This document shows positions 42,859 to 58,029 of a stretch of 64,000 nt of DNA, in pieces; the first letter of the stretch is position 1; each line of letters begins with the position of its first letter. The notes beneath the pieces are model-generated. The model searched no databases. It worked only from the letters and a program-made list of their open reading frames with translations, and was not told where the DNA came from. A program made the translations under genes and the position numbers. The stretch is from Ustulina deusta (Eukaryota > Ascomycota > Sordariomycetes > Xylariales > Xylariaceae): NCBI GenBank assembly GCA_023159155.1, contig JAJNNX010000018.1, positions 372,001-436,000 of the forward strand, in the 5' to 3' direction.

Positions 42859-43959
42859 ATGACGACTCCGGCACAAACCTTGCCAATGGCGACAGGACAC
42901 AGGGATGAAGTGTCGGACACAGTTCCCGCCTCGGCGACAAGTCCAGCGGACAGAACCGATGAGGCGCCAGCACTACCGCCACGTCCAATATCTACACATC
43001 TCCAGCCTCTCCCGCAGCCATTCCATAATCAAAGCCAACCGGTCTATATCCCATATACTGGACAGCCAAATCAACAGCCTCCCTACGCGACTCCTGTCCG
43101 ACCCCTGCCGCACCAATCATCCGCCTACCTTGCCACCAGACTTGGTCTGACTGCACTGGCTTCGGTCTGGGGCATCATCATCGTTGCGCTGACAAGCATA
43201 CTCTTGAGCCAGGGCGGGACTGCTGCGAACGTATCATTGTATGCGTATATCATCGTTGTAATCTCCATCATTTGGAACACGTCAGAGCTCATCACGTACT
43301 GCGTTCGTTTACGCACACAAACCCAGAGGGGCATACATCCGGGCGCGCACGTTGGATTGCATCTGCTCTTCTGGCTAGCCGGTATCTTCGCGGTTCTCCT
43401 GACCGTCTCCCTCTACGTAGGCGTATCAGCCAGTGTTCGGCTCTGCGAGAACAAGGGTGATGATGATGACGACTATTATTTCTACTATGGAGACTCCTAC
43501 TGCAGCGAGTATCAGTCTTTTGAATACTATAAGGGGCATGTCCTCCCGGTCTTCCGCGCACTCGTCGCTATCTTTGTGCTATGGGCCATTAACCACTTCG
43601 TCCTTTTCGTGTTGGCTTGCATCGAAACTCACAAACGCAACGCCCTGAGGCCAGCTGCCTTTATCATGCCGGCACAGGCACTAAACACAATTCCTGCTCA
43701 GGGCGTGTATTATCCTCCGCAAGCCGGCACGCAACTGATGCAGCCAATGCAATATTATCCATATCCCATCATGATGCAACCGCAGCCAACGCATGTATCA
43801 GGGGTCGAGTCGCGATCACAAATCGCAAATGAGGAGCAACCCGCACCAGTTTCTCAAAACATTGCTGGGTTTTACGCGCCTACCCTAGGGCCATCAGTGG
43901 GAGCGTCATCGAATAACGCCAGCGCGACCTCGCCGCCACGAAACATGGAACAGGCGTAA
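42859..43959 (+). CDS. Four-TM (MARVEL-like) membrane protein
   Basis: A single exon of 366 residues from ATG 42859; the open frame extends upstream only through a TTG. A Pro-rich N-terminus of about 85 residues is followed by four hydrophobic helices: LGLTALASVWGIIIVALTSI, YAYIIVVISIIWNTSELITY, LLFWLAGIFAVLLTVSLYVG and ALVAIFVLWAINHFVLFVLA. An acidic, Tyr-rich loop (GDDDDDYYFYYGDSY) with two cysteines lies between the third and fourth helices. The C-terminus is Pro/Gln/Tyr-rich. The topology resembles MARVEL-type proteins of fungi, which act at the plasma membrane, but I see no subfamily signature. The T-rich leader before the ATG suits an expressed gene. Confidence 0.8.
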   Translation: MTTPAQTLPMATGHRDEVSDTVPASATSPADRTDEAPALPPRPISTHLQPLPQPFHNQSQPVYIPYTGQPNQQPPYATPVRPLPHQSSAYLATRLGLTALASVWGIIIVALTSILLSQGGTAANVSLYAYIIVVISIIWNTSELITYCVRLRTQTQRGIHPGAHVGLHLLFWLAGIFAVLLTVSLYVGVSASVRLCENKGDDDDDYYFYYGDSYCSEYQSFEYYKGHVLPVFRALVAIFVLWAINHFVLFVLACIETHKRNALRPAAFIMPAQALNTIPAQGVYYPPQAGTQLMQPMQYYPYPIMMQPQPTHVSGVESRSQIANEEQPAPVSQNIAGFYAPTLGPSVGASSNNASATSPPRNMEQA

Positions 43960-45225
43960 TGGAGACGAGTGGCCATCTACTTTCCAACACAACAAACCAC
44001 CAGCGAAGGAATTATGGTACTGGTATTATTGAGTGTGTAAGGGGCATTGAAATTCTGTGATGAGATATATGTCTGCGACGTTTGGCATGAGTCACTAATA
44101 ATAATCGGATGATACCCTCTGCACTCGCTACCGCCTACTGTTGTTAAATCTCAGTTTTCTCTCATGCTGATACGGCGCTCTGGAGGATTTGTAATAAGCT
44201 CGTACTGGTTCCTATAGTCTACTTGCCACCCAAGGTGCTGGACTAAATTCATTGTTGAGATGAAGCTTATTTAGAAGTAGGTGTAGTAGGGCAATGTGGA
44301 TGTTTTGAGTGTGAGCTTGTGATAATTGGGTTTTCTAGGTAGCTTAGGAGTTCCCCATTGAGCGAGTAACGGCTTGCTCCTCATCCGACACGCCCTTTTA
44401 GTTTTATCATCGCCTATATTTTCCAGAATTTGATCCCGGCTATGAATGCTGTGGACGTTTAAGCTTGGTCATCATTCGTCCACCACTCGAGTCTAGAATG
44501 TCGAGATAAAAGTCAAGTGACACTACATTTGCCTAGTCGTGTAGTCGTGTCCTAGGTGCCCAAAGGCAAGACTAACCGAGGGTCAGGATATCGAAGCGGA
44601 TGTGACGCTATATGTTACATGGTAACGAAGTTGTCAAACTTAACCAGGAGTCCCTGGGCAGTTCGTAGCCAGCGACTTCGTTGGGAACACATTCGGAACA
44701 GGTCTGACATCACATAAAACCAGCTCCTTACACGTCAGTGCTGGGCTGGCTGTCAACCTGACAGCACAACTTGGCTTTTAACCTGTTTTCCGGTCGAAAA
44801 TGTCTGCTTAGGTGGTACCTTCCACTAGTACCCAACTTTCTGGGAATAAAAGCACATAGTACTAAGGCAGAATCTCGATACCTGCTGGTTAGTGGTGTTT
44901 TGGTGTACCAGTATATTATCAATTACAAGTGGAATCGCAAAAGAGAGAAAAGTAAGGGCTCGCGAAGAGGCAGAAATAGGGGGCGGTATGGAGTGACAAG
45001 AAGAGGGTACCGTCTTCGTCGAAGGGAATGATCTTGAGCTTCACGCAATGCCTTCATCTACTTATTCGTCTTATGGTCTATTTTGTCAACGGCCATCTTG
45101 ACTCAAGAATGAAGTTTCACGCCGAATTAGTTTTTAGAGGCGTCCAGATACCCTTCGCAGCATCTTGTCACATATTGTCAGTCATCTCTTGAGGCAGGAG
45201 CCCAAACACACTGCCAAATTTGCCA

Positions 45226-45513
45226 TCACAGTGGAAGCTTGGGCCGTTCGATGAGATGCAGGTAGGGCGTCAGGCTCGGTAGGCCGGACTCACTAGGTGC
45301 CTTTATTACCAGCCGTGCTTTTCCTTGGGCCTCGCCATCGCCGCCTCCATTATCTGAGATAAGGACTCCCGTGATGGGATCACCGACGCTGACTGGTTCT
45401 GATTCTGTCTTGGTAGACGGAATCCAAGATCCAACCATGAGAGCAGAGACCCCTGGCGTGGGTGGTGATTTCAATTTTAGACTGGTGCCGGTTCTCGCCG
45501 TCCGGCTCGACAT
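45226..45513 (-). CDS. Small hypothetical protein, doubtful
   Basis: A 95-codon frame opens with ATG 45513 in a good context (TTTAAATGTCG) and encodes a Ser/Pro/Gly-rich peptide (KLKSPPTPGVSALMVGSWIPS) with no domain. It is the only tidy ORF in this 3-kb gap. No splice extension or homologue is recognised, so it may be chance. Confidence 0.2.
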   Translation of the reverse strand: MSSRTARTGTSLKLKSPPTPGVSALMVGSWIPSTKTESEPVSVGDPITGVLISDNGGGDGEAQGKARLVIKAPSESGLPSLTPYLHLIERPKLPL

Positions 45514-46280
45514 TTAAATGTGTAACTTGAGCAAGAATTCTCGCGAGGTGTGACTTGCTCGGAACGCAATATGGATTTCCAACCCTAGCCTACGATGACC
45601 TATCGCATTGATACTTCCCGTTGACGTGTTCGATATCGGTGCCTGGCAGGACCAACAAAGAATTCGGCATGGGCGTTATTCCAGACGGTTCCACGTCCAT
45701 GCATGCTTGTAGGATTACTTTGACGGAGTAGAAGCCTATCTAGATCCGCTCATGAACCAGGTTCTGTATACACCTCTCATTCTTGCATCTGGATGAAACT
45801 CACGTAGACGGCCGAGTAGGGTCCATGGTTTTAACACTGTTTATATCGGATCACCTGTACATGGATTCTTCAAGCCGCGGGATTCTGAGACCGAGGCTCA
45901 AACTCACCTAGGAATGCTCTGGTACTAAGGTAAGTACCTAAAGCTAGCAAAACTCAATTCATATAAATAGCATGTTTAGGAGGCAGTGCAGAGTCTACTA
46001 CATACAAGCCAACTACTTAGGTAGTAGTAACCTAACTGAGCATCGCCATATTAATCCCTCTACTTAGGTCTAAACTACAGTGTACATTATCCGCCTATCG
46101 ACCTACCTACTACTGTAATGGTGGCACTGTAGGCTGCCTCCTTCAAGTTTTGTTGTTTGATGCACGAGCCATCTACCCCTCCTTCAAGCGGCCTATCATA
46201 TCTCGGTCAGAGGGGAAGTCTGTTCGAGGTAGCGGGCAGAAGTGGGCGGGCTACTTACCTACCCTGGTTAGGTAGGTAGA

Positions 46281-46304
46281 TGGGCTGCCCGCTGGGCTGC
46301 CCGC
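46281..46304 (+). repeat. 12-bp tandem duplication
   Basis: TGGGCTGCCCGC occurs twice head to tail, directly after a TAGGTAGGTAG run. Confidence 0.85.
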
Positions 46305-46965
46305 TGCACAACACAAAAAACCCCGCCACAAAATACAGCATTGCGAGACTAGGCAAAAGACATGACAATCACTCCTTTCTTCGCTGCTACTTACTGTAGG
46401 TGCCTAGGTAACCTACGGTAGTAGTACAGCGATGCACTGATGACATCCCGATCCATCTCCATTCTCGTCTCCATTCAACCCACACATCCCACGTCTTGTC
46501 GTCTTACCTGCCTTGCCTTACTTAACCTACCTCCACCTATCTACCTATCTACACCACCACCTTCAGCTGTTGCACCCGCGCACCAGCTTGAGCAGCCCAA
46601 CCACTCATTCTGCCTCAACTGCCTGGTTTTTTGTTGGCCCCTTCGCTAGCTACCCTGCTCCTCCGCTTTGGAGGGATTACCGTCGTCCGCTGTCCTATCG
46701 CTTCTCTGGACGCCCTAGTGATCAGACCGTGTTGTGTTTGTGTTTGTGTGCGTGCTGTTGTTGCTGCTACGTGTGGGGTTTTGGAGAGAGTTCGTTGAGG
46801 GAGATGTGCCGAAGGCGACAGAGAGATAAGACGAGAAATAAGGAACCATTCACCATCGCCGTCAGGAATTCCCCAAGCCTCACTCTGTGGTCTTGTCGAA
46901 CCTGCTCCTGCTCCCGCTGCCGCTTCAGCCGGGCGGACCTCTTGATACCTACCTAGGTGTCCCTC

Positions 46966-46994
46966 CGAAATAGCGAAATAGCGAAATAACGAAA
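46966..46994 (+). repeat. 8-bp tandem repeat in PKC1 leader
   Basis: CGAAATAG, CGAAATAG and CGAAATAA follow each other, ending about 60 bp before the PKC1 start codon. Confidence 0.85.
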
Positions 46995-47052
46995 CAAACA
47001 CCGATCTCTCTCCACGGTCCCGCGCGTGACAACGCGTAACCCTCCGCCCATC

Positions 47053-50891
<3,839 letters not shown>

Positions 50892-52164
50892 GATCAAACT
50901 TGACTCGGGAATAAAGAATGGGCCGAAAAGCTTTCAGATCAATTGTGGCACATCTTGCGATAGAATTAGAGCTAGGTGTGAGCTGGGATAGCATCCATCT
51001 GCAGTTGAATCCGATCAGAGACTGCAGATTGGGTCACCACACGTGCAGGCCTATCGCCTACTATAGCCACAGGCGCATGGCATTCTCCCGAAGCTCGACG
51101 GCACATCGGTGATTGAGACATGCCGGAAAAGTTTTCGCTTCAACATGCGTCTCCGGCCCACACTGACCTAAGAGGCGTCAGGGAATGAGTCATGGGAGCG
51201 AGTAACTTTTCCCTCATGTGGAGTTGTCCAGACAGGATTCTGCTCGCCCCTGACAAGCAGAATCATATTTGGGTTCTGAAGTAGGGGTTTGGTACTGCGC
51301 TTGGTACATTCCCAGTTATAGATATTGTGAAGACGTTGAGGTAGATAAAGCAAAGGTCTTGGCTTCCGTTTCATTTCTATTTATACCAAAGAACATGTAA
51401 TTGGATCCGCGAGCACTTAATATGCTGGATGTCCCTGTTATTTGTACCCTGATTAATCATCCTGTGTTACCATATGTACACGTGAACCACTACGAGGCTC
51501 CGCCAGGTTGGTTGTCACCATATCTCGTCTACGCTTCCGTAAATGCGGCGTTGTGGCTTGAATCTGATGCCCGTCAACTGACCAAACCACTGTTAGCTTG
51601 AAAGGACCTAACTCCAAGAAGGAAACCCCCACGCAGGGTCAAAGGCATAAATGCAAAACTACATGTCTTGGGGACCTCTCGCATAGAACACCTAGGTAAC
51701 TCAACAGGTGCCTAGGTATTTGGGATATTGTTATCTACATGAACGATGAGGCTATCGACTTGAAGGAGAACGTCACAACCCCAGCCAAGCTTATCAGAAT
51801 ATCGGTCTGATAGGTGGTCTAACAATATATATAGGTAGATAGATAGCAGCATGACTCTAATATCAGGCGATCTTTCTTGGTATTTGTACAATTCAAGCTG
51901 CGGCTCGTATAGTACAATGTTGGGTCATTTATCTCTTGGTCGGCCCTACAGGCAGGGTGAGGAAAGCAGAATAGAGATTTCGGTGACCAGTGTGTGAGTG
52001 GCTCTTCTGTAACTAGGTAGGTAGGTAGTTTGATCCAACTGATAGCCAAGAACGCACTTTCCCACATGTCTTACGCGGGTGTTCGTGCTTCACCTTAGCT
52101 CGAGGCTGCGCGCACGACGGTTTATTTGGTTTGTTGCTTCTCTAATGAATATATGCTGTGGTCA
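50892..52164. other. Convergent 3' flanks
   Basis: Between the stop codons of PKC1 (+) and SHE9 (-). It has TAGGTAGG and ATAGATAG motifs at about 51830-51845 and 52015-52030. No gene is supported. Confidence 0.6.
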
Positions 52165-53604
52165 TCATGTACGGCGGAACAAGAAGATGGCGACAACCCC
52201 TGCGAGAGCGGCACCCGCTGCCACGCCCTCGATGGCGATGAGCGACACGTCCCTCATGCGAAGTGCGATCTTCCGGTCGCTTACTAGATCCACGAGGATT
52301 ACGCGCCAATAGTCTAGGTGCGTGAGTGCTTCACGCCACGATACCTTAGGCAAGCTATTATTTGGATGAGATTCCAGACTCGGGGATGGGGGCGGGATCA
52401 CATCGGATTCGGGTACAGCGACGTCAGGCACTGTCACGACGACCGGCTCTCCGTCATCTTCACCACCAGCCGTCTTCACCTCGCTATCTGCTCTTGAGGG
52501 AGTAATAGCGGGGGCGGTAGTGGCAGCGATACGCTCGGTCTCTTCTCTCAAAACCCGTTCATCAGCGAGCGCCTCGCGCACCTTCTCCTCGAATCCCCGG
52601 ACAAGCCGTTGCCGCCTCCAGGGCTCGGCGCCGAACTGCAGGAGCAAGAACAAGAGGATGTTCACGCCCATGAGACCCCAGGTGCCCCAGGTGCTCATGC
52701 GACGGATCTTGTCACTCCAGATCTGCTCCTCGTGGTAGCGGGCGAGGATGCTAGCGCCGAGCTCGCGGCCCAACCGCTCGGCCTCGCGCTCGGCCTCTTC
52801 GAGTTCGACGGCCCGCGCCCCTACGGACGCCTCGAGCTCGTAGTCCTGCCGGTACAGCTTTGTGAAGCGCTCGAAGTCGACGGGCGTCCAGGTCTTCTGG
52901 CGTGCCAGAAGCGTCGTGACCTCTCGCTGGGTGGCGGCGCGGTCGGACACGGCACTCTTGTAGGCGCTGCGCGTGGCCGTTAGGTGGGATTGTGCGGCGT
53001 GGAGTTGGGATTCGAGGGCTGAGATCTGGGATTTGAGGGTTTCGATCGAGGAGTACCCCGTCAGATTATTGATGCGTTGCGAGGCGGTGAATAATGTGGT
53101 TTGCGCGCGGTCCATGAACGAGGAGAGGGATTGGTTTAAGGCCGAACGTCGCGAGTTCTGAGCCGAGGGGAGGTCGGGATTCGGCGTGGATGGTGACGGT
53201 TGCCGCGATGGCCTATCTTGCTCTTGTTCTAGTGTAGATGGGCCTATCGAGGCTCCTTGCGTATAGGCGTCAGTGGTTGTCGAATGGGAAGACGGCGAGG
53301 AAGAAGAAGAGGAGGAGGCGGAGGAGGCGGAGGTTTGTCGCTCGTATTCGCTCGTTCCGGCATGAGTCGGAGGCTTTGGAGACGAGGACGAGAAGCGCAG
53401 ATATTGCCGCCGCGACACATGGTCATGTCGGCAGCTCCAACATATTGATCCGGGCGCGCGCGTCGAGCCTCGGGGTGAGGCGGCGCTGTGGAAGAGCTGC
53501 TTCCATGGCATCCCGGTTGCCGCAGCCGAGGTCGGGATGAATTGGTCGGCAACCCATCTCGAGCCGACCCCAAAAAGGGGCCTGATTGCTCGGGATGTCG
53601 ACAT
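52165..53604 (-). CDS. SHE9: Mitochondrial inner-membrane protein She9/Mdm33
   Basis: A single exon of 479 residues from ATG 53604. The Arg/Ser-rich N-terminus is a likely mitochondrial presequence and is followed by a disordered Ser-rich stretch (poly-Ser from a GAG/GGA-type microsatellite). The conserved She9 region starts at about residue 160 (LNQSLSSFMDRAQTTLFTASQRINNLTGY) and continues as a long coiled coil (ALESQLHAAQSHLTATRSAYKSAVSDRA). It includes TWTPVDFERFTKLYRQDYELE and the TM segment TWGTWGLMGVNILLFLLLQF. A second hydrophobic helix (LIAIEGVAAGAALAGVVAIFLF) ends the protein. In yeast She9/Mdm33 shapes the inner membrane and is linked to mitochondrial fission-like remodelling. It diverges from the EIF1AD-like gene. 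Confidence 0.93.
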   Translation of the reverse strand: MSTSRAIRPLFGVGSRWVADQFIPTSAAATGMPWKQLFHSAASPRGSTRAPGSICWSCRHDHVSRRQYLRFSSSSPKPPTHAGTSEYERQTSASSASSSSSSSPSSHSTTTDAYTQGASIGPSTLEQEQDRPSRQPSPSTPNPDLPSAQNSRRSALNQSLSSFMDRAQTTLFTASQRINNLTGYSSIETLKSQISALESQLHAAQSHLTATRSAYKSAVSDRAATQREVTTLLARQKTWTPVDFERFTKLYRQDYELEASVGARAVELEEAEREAERLGRELGASILARYHEEQIWSDKIRRMSTWGTWGLMGVNILLFLLLQFGAEPWRRQRLVRGFEEKVREALADERVLREETERIAATTAPAITPSRADSEVKTAGGEDDGEPVVVTVPDVAVPESDVIPPPSPSLESHPNNSLPKVSWREALTHLDYWRVILVDLVSDRKIALRMRDVSLIAIEGVAAGAALAGVVAIFLFRRT

Positions 53605-54493
53605 TGCCAGCCTGATGGCGAGGTATCAAGCTCCGGTCGCCGATTGAATCGCTGGCTGCAGGATCAAGGGCTCGACAGTCCAACATAATCGAGGGACATA
53701 GGATAGGATGAATGGAATCTTGAATGGAGCTCGGGCCAAGCAGGAGCGGGTGGGTGACGCTACGCTACTAGTATGTTAAGTATGTATGTACCTCTCCTGG
53801 CAACAACGGTACGCAGGAACATCGTCGCACGAGGAGATACCTAGGTATTGGCTGAGATATTTAATTCTCGACACCATTCGGCAACATACATATAAGGTAT
53901 GAATCGGTAGGTACTACCTACTTATACAGCAGGTACCTCTTTATGTCTATTACCTACCAAGCAACTATTAAATAAATTTGAAAACATAATACCTAGGTAG
54001 GTAGGCATAGGCATAGGCATACCTACGTACTATAATACTACCATTTACGGCATTATAAAGACCCAGGCTTTCGGGCCGGTCCCCAATAACTTGCATAGCA
54101 CCATGCAAGAACTTTATCAAGGTACTACCTAGGTAGTTCGTGAGTTCGTGAGGTCTGAGCTAATCATCAAGTTACTCAACCTTACAAAACAAACCTGTCA
54201 ACATATAACAGCCTAATTTCCAGAATCGTGTATCGAACCCTCCACCGTATACATTCTATTCAATCACTCAACATATCAAACACGGCCGGCATATAGCCGA
54301 TCCCTATCTAACTACGGCGGATATTAACTCACTACCTACTAACTATACACGTCGGGAAAACTACGGCAGAGCTGCCCCACTATATTGTGCACTGAGTCGA
54401 TAGGGTGCTTCGTTTGGTAAATTCAACACATCACATCACATCACATCTACAAACCTTATAGGCCGGAAAGCAGATACATCATAACATCTCAGC
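53605..54493. promoter_or_regulatory. Divergent promoter with dense TAGG/TACC motifs
   Basis: 890 bp between the SHE9 and EIF1AD-like start codons. ACCTAGGTA, TAGGTACC and GGCATAGGCATA motifs are dense at 53835-54140. A short CACAT repeat is at about 54427-54447, about 50 bp before the plus-strand ATG. Confidence 0.45.
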
Positions 54494-54951
54494 ATGGCTC
54501 GTCCCAAACGCGATGTTCGTGCGGCCGCCGAAGAGTCTACAACTCCGCCTGACGGGTTGACCCCGTCTCAGAGTCTTGCTCGGGTCATCAAGGCGGAAGG
54601 GAACAGCCTCTACAGCTGCTCATTGCCCAATCAGCAAACTGTGCTAGTCGAGCTTGCAGCCCGTTTCCGTAACACCATATGGATCAAGCGTGGTGGTTAT
54701 GTGTTAGTAGATTTGACGCCTCTCGATGAGAAAAAGGGCAAAGTGGAGGGTGAGATCGCAAACGTTGTCCGCGAGGAGAAGGAATGGCGCAAACAGAGCT
54801 ACTGGTAAGTTCGTTCAATATCACGCTTCACGCAGGGCTGACACGAAATCCTAGGCCTAAAGAATTCGCTAAAGCAACTTATGATGACGAGGAGAACGAG
54901 GGGTCCATCGTCGGCAGGATGCCGCCGTCAGACTCTGAAGGTGAAGACTGA
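54494..54951 (+). CDS. eIF1A-like S1/OB-fold RNA-binding protein (EIF1AD type)
   Basis: Two exons, 54494-54804 and 54855-54951, with a 50-nt intron (GTAAGT...CTGACACGAAATCCTAG), give 135 residues. The domain at residues 25-95 is an eIF1A-type OB fold: LARVIKAEGNSLYSCSLPNQQTVLVELAARFRNTIWIKRG, then YVLVDLTPLDEKKGKVEGEI. The acidic tail DEENEGSIVGRMPPSDSEGED is typical of EIF1AD rather than of eIF1A itself. In animals EIF1AD is a nuclear protein with proposed roles in late 40S maturation and stress; the fungal role is inferred. Its stop codon lies only 22 bp from the stop codon of the convergent ALG3 gene, so the 3' UTRs must overlap. Confidence 0.92.
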
Positions 54952-54973
54952 GGGTCAAGCTATCGCAAATGAC

Positions 54974-56393
54974 TCACGCCGCCTTTCTCTCGCGAGAGGG
55001 GTAACTAGATGAGGTGGGTGTTTGCTCCCTACTAGCGGCCGCCAGAACCACCGTAGCGGCTAAAACGGCTACTACAACTCCCGAACTGACATTTGTACTA
55101 GGAAAGACGTTCCATGCCCATTCCTGAAGCGCCCAAATGCCGTATTGGACGAGCGGGTGAGCGCCGCTGCGCCACAGAAGATATGGGGTGGACCAGGCGA
55201 GATACGAGTAGAATTGGTAATGCAATGAGCGTGCGAAGAGCAGCCCAATGACATTAGCCGAGAGCATGGTAGCCATGACATATTCTGGTGTGACTTGCGC
55301 TGATACTCGGGGCTCCTCCTGAGAGTCAAACGGGGAGCTGAATCTCAGAATTGGTGCGACAACGGATAGCCAGGGCTTTCTGGCTGGTGTTAACCACTTC
55401 TTCACACCGAACCATACGAGGACTGAGGCATGCATTGCCAGCAGGCCCAGTGCAAAGGGCCGACTCAGAAAAGTATCTTCGCCAACGAAGCGCCAATTGA
55501 CGGTCCATTTGAAGAAGAATTGACGAGATAGTTCAAATGCCCGAGACAGATAGCCTTGTGCGTTTTCGCGGAGGAAGGGGACAGCTAACAGGAATTGAAC
55601 CTGGGCAATGATGGCAGCCAGTTGAAGACTACCGGTGAACCCTCTACCCAGGAGGAGAATTACGCCGACCGCTGGCAAAACTAGTAGCAATGACATCTTG
55701 ACGCCCAAACCCCAAGTATACACGACAGTGCCAAGTGTCCACGCTCGCTTTTGGAACAAGTAGATGGTGAGCCAGAGGAAAAATACGGCGAAACAGTCGT
55801 TGAAACAGCGGAGGACGAATATGCTGTGGAGGCGTTTCGACAGGATCAGCAACGGGAATACGTATGGTGGCACCTAAACGCTCACAGTCAGTCCAGCGAG
55901 CTCCGGGATCGATAGGCAAGCGCCACGTACCTTTGCTCTCCAGTAGCAGGCCATCACCACGGCCAACGTCGCCATATACAAGACGGCAAAAAGCTGCTGG
56001 GCCAGAAATATATCTCTCCCCTTGTCGGTCACGTAGTATAGGCCGGTATACAAGTAGACGTGAGCTGCCGGGTAAACGAGGGGGCCTGTTCCACCCTTTA
56101 TGACGGCGTAGTCGCGTTCGCCTGCGACGAATTGCTCGATCTGCTCCATGTACGCCTTCCAGTCGATTTCGGTGTCTGTCATTACAGGCATGGTCAGCAG
56201 TGTCGTCCAAAAGATCAGGTTACCCGGCGAGGATCTGACATGGGACTTTCCAGATGACAACCACGCAGAGCAGCGCATCTAGGAGAAAGAGGGCGGGCGG
56301 TATGAGCCACGATAGTGTCCGGTTCCGACCATTGGCAACATCAAAGGCCAGCTGGACCGCTCTCGCGATCATTCCAGGCTCTTTATCAGCCAT
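54974..56393 (-). CDS. ALG3: Dol-P-Man:Man5GlcNAc2-PP-dolichol alpha-1,3-mannosyltransferase
   Basis: Three exons, 56393-56240, 56175-55931 and 55873-54974, with introns of 64 and 57 nt, give 432 residues. The family motif [22 protein letters not shown] and the loop [22 protein letters not shown] carry the catalytic acidic residues in the first lumenal loop. [15 protein letters not shown] and the ending [20 protein letters not shown] are equally conserved. Ten or more hydrophobic helices are expected, in the ER membrane. Alg3 adds the sixth mannose to the lipid-linked oligosaccharide for N-glycosylation, using dolichyl-phosphate mannose. The start is ATG 56393; the frame extends 19 codons upstream from a GTG and was not used. 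Confidence 0.96.
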
Positions 56394-56794
56394 TTTAATT
56401 GCTGCCGTTGTTGTTGAATCGACCTGCGACAAACTGAGGACTTGTACCACGATAATACGTGGAGCTTTAGAGCTCTGGGAAGAGGGCGAAACGAGTTTAT
56501 CGATAAGATGTTAGCATCTAAATGCAGAAATACTACCTACCAGTACCTCTCAGTAACCCCGCCTACACCTCCGGCAGGTAGGTACCTGACAGAGTGCTCC
56601 TGCATGGTCTAATTAGTACCTATATGCATGTTACACTTTATATACATATCGTATTGCAGCATGGAGCATATACCTAGTTGGTGAGGTCCCGTCGAAATGT
56701 ATCAATTTCAGGTTGTCAGACCCTCCCGTCGTCTCGATACATATGACATGTATAATTTGAAGGGTTAGAAGCGTACCTAAGTACCTAAGCATAA
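56394..56794. other. Short intergenic region
   Basis: Promoter of ALG3 and 3' flank of the D-amino-acid oxidase gene, which lies upstream on the same strand. Contains TACCTACC motifs at about 56533-56585. Confidence 0.6.
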
Positions 56795-58029
56795 TCATAG
56801 CTTCGGTCGATTCAAGACGTCTCCCACAAGCGCGACTACATCCTCTGCGCACCCATAAGATCCCTGGTATCCCCATCCAGCATGCCCGTAGTTGTGAACC
56901 ACCCAGGTCTCTCCAATCTTCTCCTTCTCGATCCTCACGCCGCCGTTCCTATACGGACGAAGGCCGACCGCATGGCGAATGATGTCGAAGCCTTCCACGC
57001 CCTGGCCGTTGGTGATTTCCGGCATCATCTCAACCACGCGACGCATGATGCGCATTGCCTGGTTGGGATCGGGCTGGCTCTCCCATTGGCCTTTCGAGTA
57101 TGTGCCGCCGAGCACTGTGCCTCCGCCTGCGGCTCTGGTCATCACATAGCAGAGCTCGTCGTCGGCGTCGTCCGTGCCAGACTTGGTCAACATGTACGGT
57201 GCCTCGTTTCGGACCACCACCACTTGACCTCGCAGCGGCGTGACCTTCTGGTCCAATACGCCGCCGAGTCTCGACGCCATCAGGCCAGTAGCATTGATAA
57301 CTACGTCAGCAGTGCCGCCAGTGTGGCTCTTGCGAGATGCTTCGGTGATGTGCCCCAATTGCCCACGTCGCAGGACGACTCCGTTCTTGCGACACTGGCC
57401 AACCAGCCAGGGCAGATAGAGCATCACATTGATACACACCGAGCCAAATTCACAGCCTGATGCCATGCCCTCAGGCAGCTCCTCTTTGGACAGCTCTCTA
57501 TAGTCGTCAAACAGAGACTGGTACCAAGGATTCTCAAGGAACAAGTCATCAAAACTATAGCCACCTTTTCTCAACTTGTCCAGGTCTTTCTCGCGCCGAT
57601 AAACTCGTGATTCTGCGTGTATCAGTCCTAGTATGTTTCCCGTATAGAAAGCTAATACTTACTCTGTAGGTGAATGCCAGCCTCAGGGACCTCCACAGCC
57701 AGCCTCCTCAACTCTCGCCATGTGCGACGTTCCCAGCTGCTGTTCTTCTCGCTTGCCATACTACTTATTGTTACTCGCAGTCCTAGATATAAGCGCAGAT
57801 ACTTCTCTTACGGGAGAACATTAGCGCCCGCTATCGGTGAAGCATATTCTATATCGTAGTCACCAGGCATATGCTTTGCTATGATGGTGACGGTATTCTC
57901 TTTCTGTTTCGACAGCAGGTAGGCACAAGTTAAGCCAGATACACCGGCGCTGCGACTACATAAGCTCTCACACTCAGACATACAAACGATGAAATGCTCT
58001 ACGAACCCGACGACAACGATGATGGGCAT
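56795..58029 (-). CDS. D-amino-acid oxidase (DAO family flavoenzyme)
   Basis: Four exons: 58029-58007, 57949-57812, 57760-57663 and 57612-56795, with introns of 57, 51 and 50 nt, give 358 residues. The first coding exon is only 23 nt; splicing reads MPIIVVVGAGVSGLTCAYLL, the dinucleotide-binding GxGxxG of the family. GYSFDDLFLENPWYQSLFDDY and VINATGLMASRLGG are DAO motifs. The active-site region includes CYVMTRAAGGGTVLGGTY and the substrate Arg in IRHAVGLRPYRNGGVRIE. The conserved HNYGHAGWGYQGSYGCA follows near the C-terminus. The enzyme oxidatively deaminates D-amino acids to keto acids, NH3 and H2O2. The last three residues (PKL) resemble a weak PTS1 peroxisomal signal, the usual location in fungi. 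D-aspartate oxidase specificity cannot be excluded. Confidence 0.93.

Larger units (their letters stand above)
43960..47052. other. 3.1-kb intergenic region upstream of PKC1
   Basis: Mostly featureless. A minus-strand frame at 45226-45513 (95 codons) is listed separately. TAGG/TACC motifs cluster at about 45930-46310. The stretch 46430-47052 is pyrimidine-rich with a short tandem repeat, consistent with a long PKC1 5' UTR. Confidence 0.55.
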
